In this document: positions 21,677-22,724 of the stretch, piece after piece
How positions within the stretch are numbered: the stretch's first letter is position 1
Layout of the letters: each line of letters opens with the position of its first letter
Source of the DNA: an uncultured Caulobacteraceae bacterium
GTDB taxonomy: Bacteria; Pseudomonadota; Alphaproteobacteria; Caulobacterales; Caulobacteraceae
Assembly: GCA_937910255.1 (NCBI GenBank)
Contig: CALEOQ010000141.1
Span: 1 to 22,724 of the forward strand
Reading direction: 5' to 3'
Length of the DNA: 22,724 bases
Notes under the pieces: generated by a model
The model's input: only the letters and a program-made list of their open reading frames with translations
What the model was told of the DNA's origin: nothing
The model's database searches: none
Translations under genes and position numbers: made by a program

Positions 21677-22614
21677 ATGGCGGAGCCCCCCTCGCCACCG
21701 GAGCCCTCGGGGCCTGACAGGCGCGGCTTCTTCTGGCCGGGCGGCCTTTCTGCTCGCCTGCTCATCCTCACCAGTCTGTTCGTGCTGTTCGGCGGCGCCC
21801 TGATCGTGCCGCCGACCCTGGCGGCCTTCGAGGAACAGTGGCTGCTGGACCGGGTGCGGGCGGCCGAACTGGCCTCCCTGGCCACCGAGGTGGCGCCTGA
21901 TGTGGTGGTCAGCGAACAGCTCTCCTCCGAGCTGCTGGAGGTGGCCGGCGTGGAGTGGGTTGCCATCCAGAGCGACGGCGTCCGCCGCCTCGTCCTGCGG
22001 GGCAACAATATGAGCCGCACCCCCTATCTGGTGGACTTGCGCGACCAGGCCGTCGCCTCCTGGCTGGCCGCGCCGTTCCAGACCATGTTCGGCGGCGAGG
22101 GGCGCATGGTCCGCGTGGTGGCCGAACCCCGGTTTCGCGACGCCGAATTCATCGAGATCGTCGCCCCTGACGCCGAACTGCGCCAGGAGCTGACCGCCTA
22201 TCTGTGGCGGCTGATCGCCGTGACCGCCTTCGTCTCGGCCATGGCCGGCGGGCTGGTCTACCTGTCCCTCAACCTCTTCCTGGTGCGGCCCATGCAGCGG
22301 ATCACCCGCGGGATGGAGCTGTTCCGCACCGATCCGGACGATCCGCGCGCCACGGTCAAGCTGTCTGGCCGCCGTGACGAGATCGGCCGCGCCGAGGTGG
22401 AGCTGGCCCTGATGCAGGGGGACCTGCGCGCCGCCCTCAACGCCCGGGCCCGGCTGGCGGCCCTGGGCGAGGCTGTGGCCAAGATCAATCACGATCTGCG
22501 CAACATGCTGACCAGCGCCCAGATCGCTTCGGAGCGGCTGGCCGCCTCGGCCGACCCCGATGTGGGCCGCGCCCTTCCGCGGCTGGAGCGCGCGCCCGGC
22601 CGGGCGGTGGAGCC
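21677..22614 (+). CDS. Sensor histidine kinase, N-terminal part (3' end cut by contig end)
   Basis: About 312 genuine residues of a membrane sensor kinase. A proline-rich cytoplasmic start, first membrane helix about residues 24-48 (SARLLILTSLFVLFGGALIV), a periplasmic sensor region of about 120 residues, a second helix about 174-200 (LIAVTAFVSAMAGGLVYLSL), HAMP domain (RPMQRITRGMELFRTDPDDP ... DEIGRAEVELALMQ) and the start of the dimerisation domain with phospho-acceptor His272 in AKINHDLRNMLTSAQ. The H-box has H-D-L-R-N, the HDLRN subtype. The ATPase domain is missing because true sequence ends at 22614; the last residues read in frame (DRKSVR) come from adapter. Lies 76 bases after pyrD, possibly the same operon. 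Signal unknown. Confidence 0.88.
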
Positions 22615-22724
22615 AGATCGGAAGAGCGTCCGGTAGGGAAAGAGTGTAGATCTCGGTTGTCGCCGCATCATTAAAAAAAAAAAACACCAACACCACTACA
22701 GCTACACCCGCCGTACCGCCAGGA
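22615..22724. other. Illumina P5/Read-1 adapter read-through plus poly-A and noise (artefact)
   Basis: Not genomic. From 22615 (AGATCGGAAGAGCG) to 22672 the sequence follows the reverse complement of the TruSeq universal/P5 adapter, with about four mismatches. It is followed by an A run (22673-22684) and a low-complexity A/C tail. This mirrors the left end and marks reads running off a short insert into the flow-cell linker. The antisense FFFFNDAATTEIYTLSLPDA peptide seen here is a known kind of adapter-derived artefact. Confidence 0.97.

Overview
The window is one high-GC contig (about 70 % GC by eye). Real genomic DNA runs from about position 96 to 22614. Both outer ends are untrimmed Illumina adapter read-through: the P7/Read-2 adapter at 32-95 and the P5/Read-1 adapter at 22615-22672, each followed outward by a poly-T/poly-A run and noise. 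The two end genes (thrS and a histidine kinase) are therefore cut by the end of the assembly, not by biology. Gene content and style (PhaR/PhaA/PhaB, MetX-MetW, a DUF4908-like secreted protein, a very large Asp-rich autotransporter, frequent TTG starts, almost all codons ending in G or C) point to an alphaproteobacterium, most likely of the Caulobacter/Phenylobacterium group. This placement is from memory of those families and was not tested by a search.

Left part (96-7197). A 3' fragment of thrS overlaps a GT2 glycosyltransferase by ATGA. Converging on it with no gap is a reverse-strand pair: an ArnT/GT39-type membrane glycosyltransferase coupled by ATGA overlap to an HMG-CoA-lyase-family gene. 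Divergent from that pair is a DPM1/GtrB-like GT2, the expected maker of a polyprenyl-phosphate sugar donor for the GT39 enzyme, followed by a small four-helix membrane protein. Then come a possible 33-residue hydrophobic micro-ORF, a TTG-started HTH protein with a coiled-coil tail, and a TTG-started 110-residue protein of unknown function.

Middle (7376-13771). A broken rlmA (23S rRNA G745 methyltransferase) has lost its SAM-binding core. The polyhydroxyalkanoate block follows, with phaR divergent from phaA-phaB. Next are a secreted DUF4908-like protein, convergent gloB (glyoxalase II), a divergent SAM-dependent methyltransferase, and a PII signalling protein. The gloB/methyltransferase intergenic region holds a striking 31-nt dyad with the geometry of a tRNA acceptor/T-arm minihelix.

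Right part (13947-22614). A 1039-residue type V autotransporter carries two EF-hand-like DxDxDG loops. It is followed by a long hairpin terminator, and then by a second hairpin that would bury the ribosome-binding site of a small secreted protein whose codon use differs from its neighbours. Reverse-strand metX-metW (methionine synthesis) comes next. A tightly coupled operon, SixA-like phosphatase - DUF952 - pyrD, is joined by TTGA overlaps with TTG starts. Last is a sensor kinase truncated by the contig end.

Most of this is ordinary chromosomal housekeeping. I see no phage, IS, CRISPR, tRNA or rRNA gene and no obvious new multi-gene system. No gene-free stretch reaches 300 bases; the longest gaps (about 145-180 bases) lie at 7198-7375, 7933-8091, 8719-8885, 13281-13426 and 13772-13946. 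The points worth a second look are the broken rlmA, the two RNA/DNA hairpin elements, the Asp-rich autotransporter loops, the orphan PII gene and the micro-ORF.
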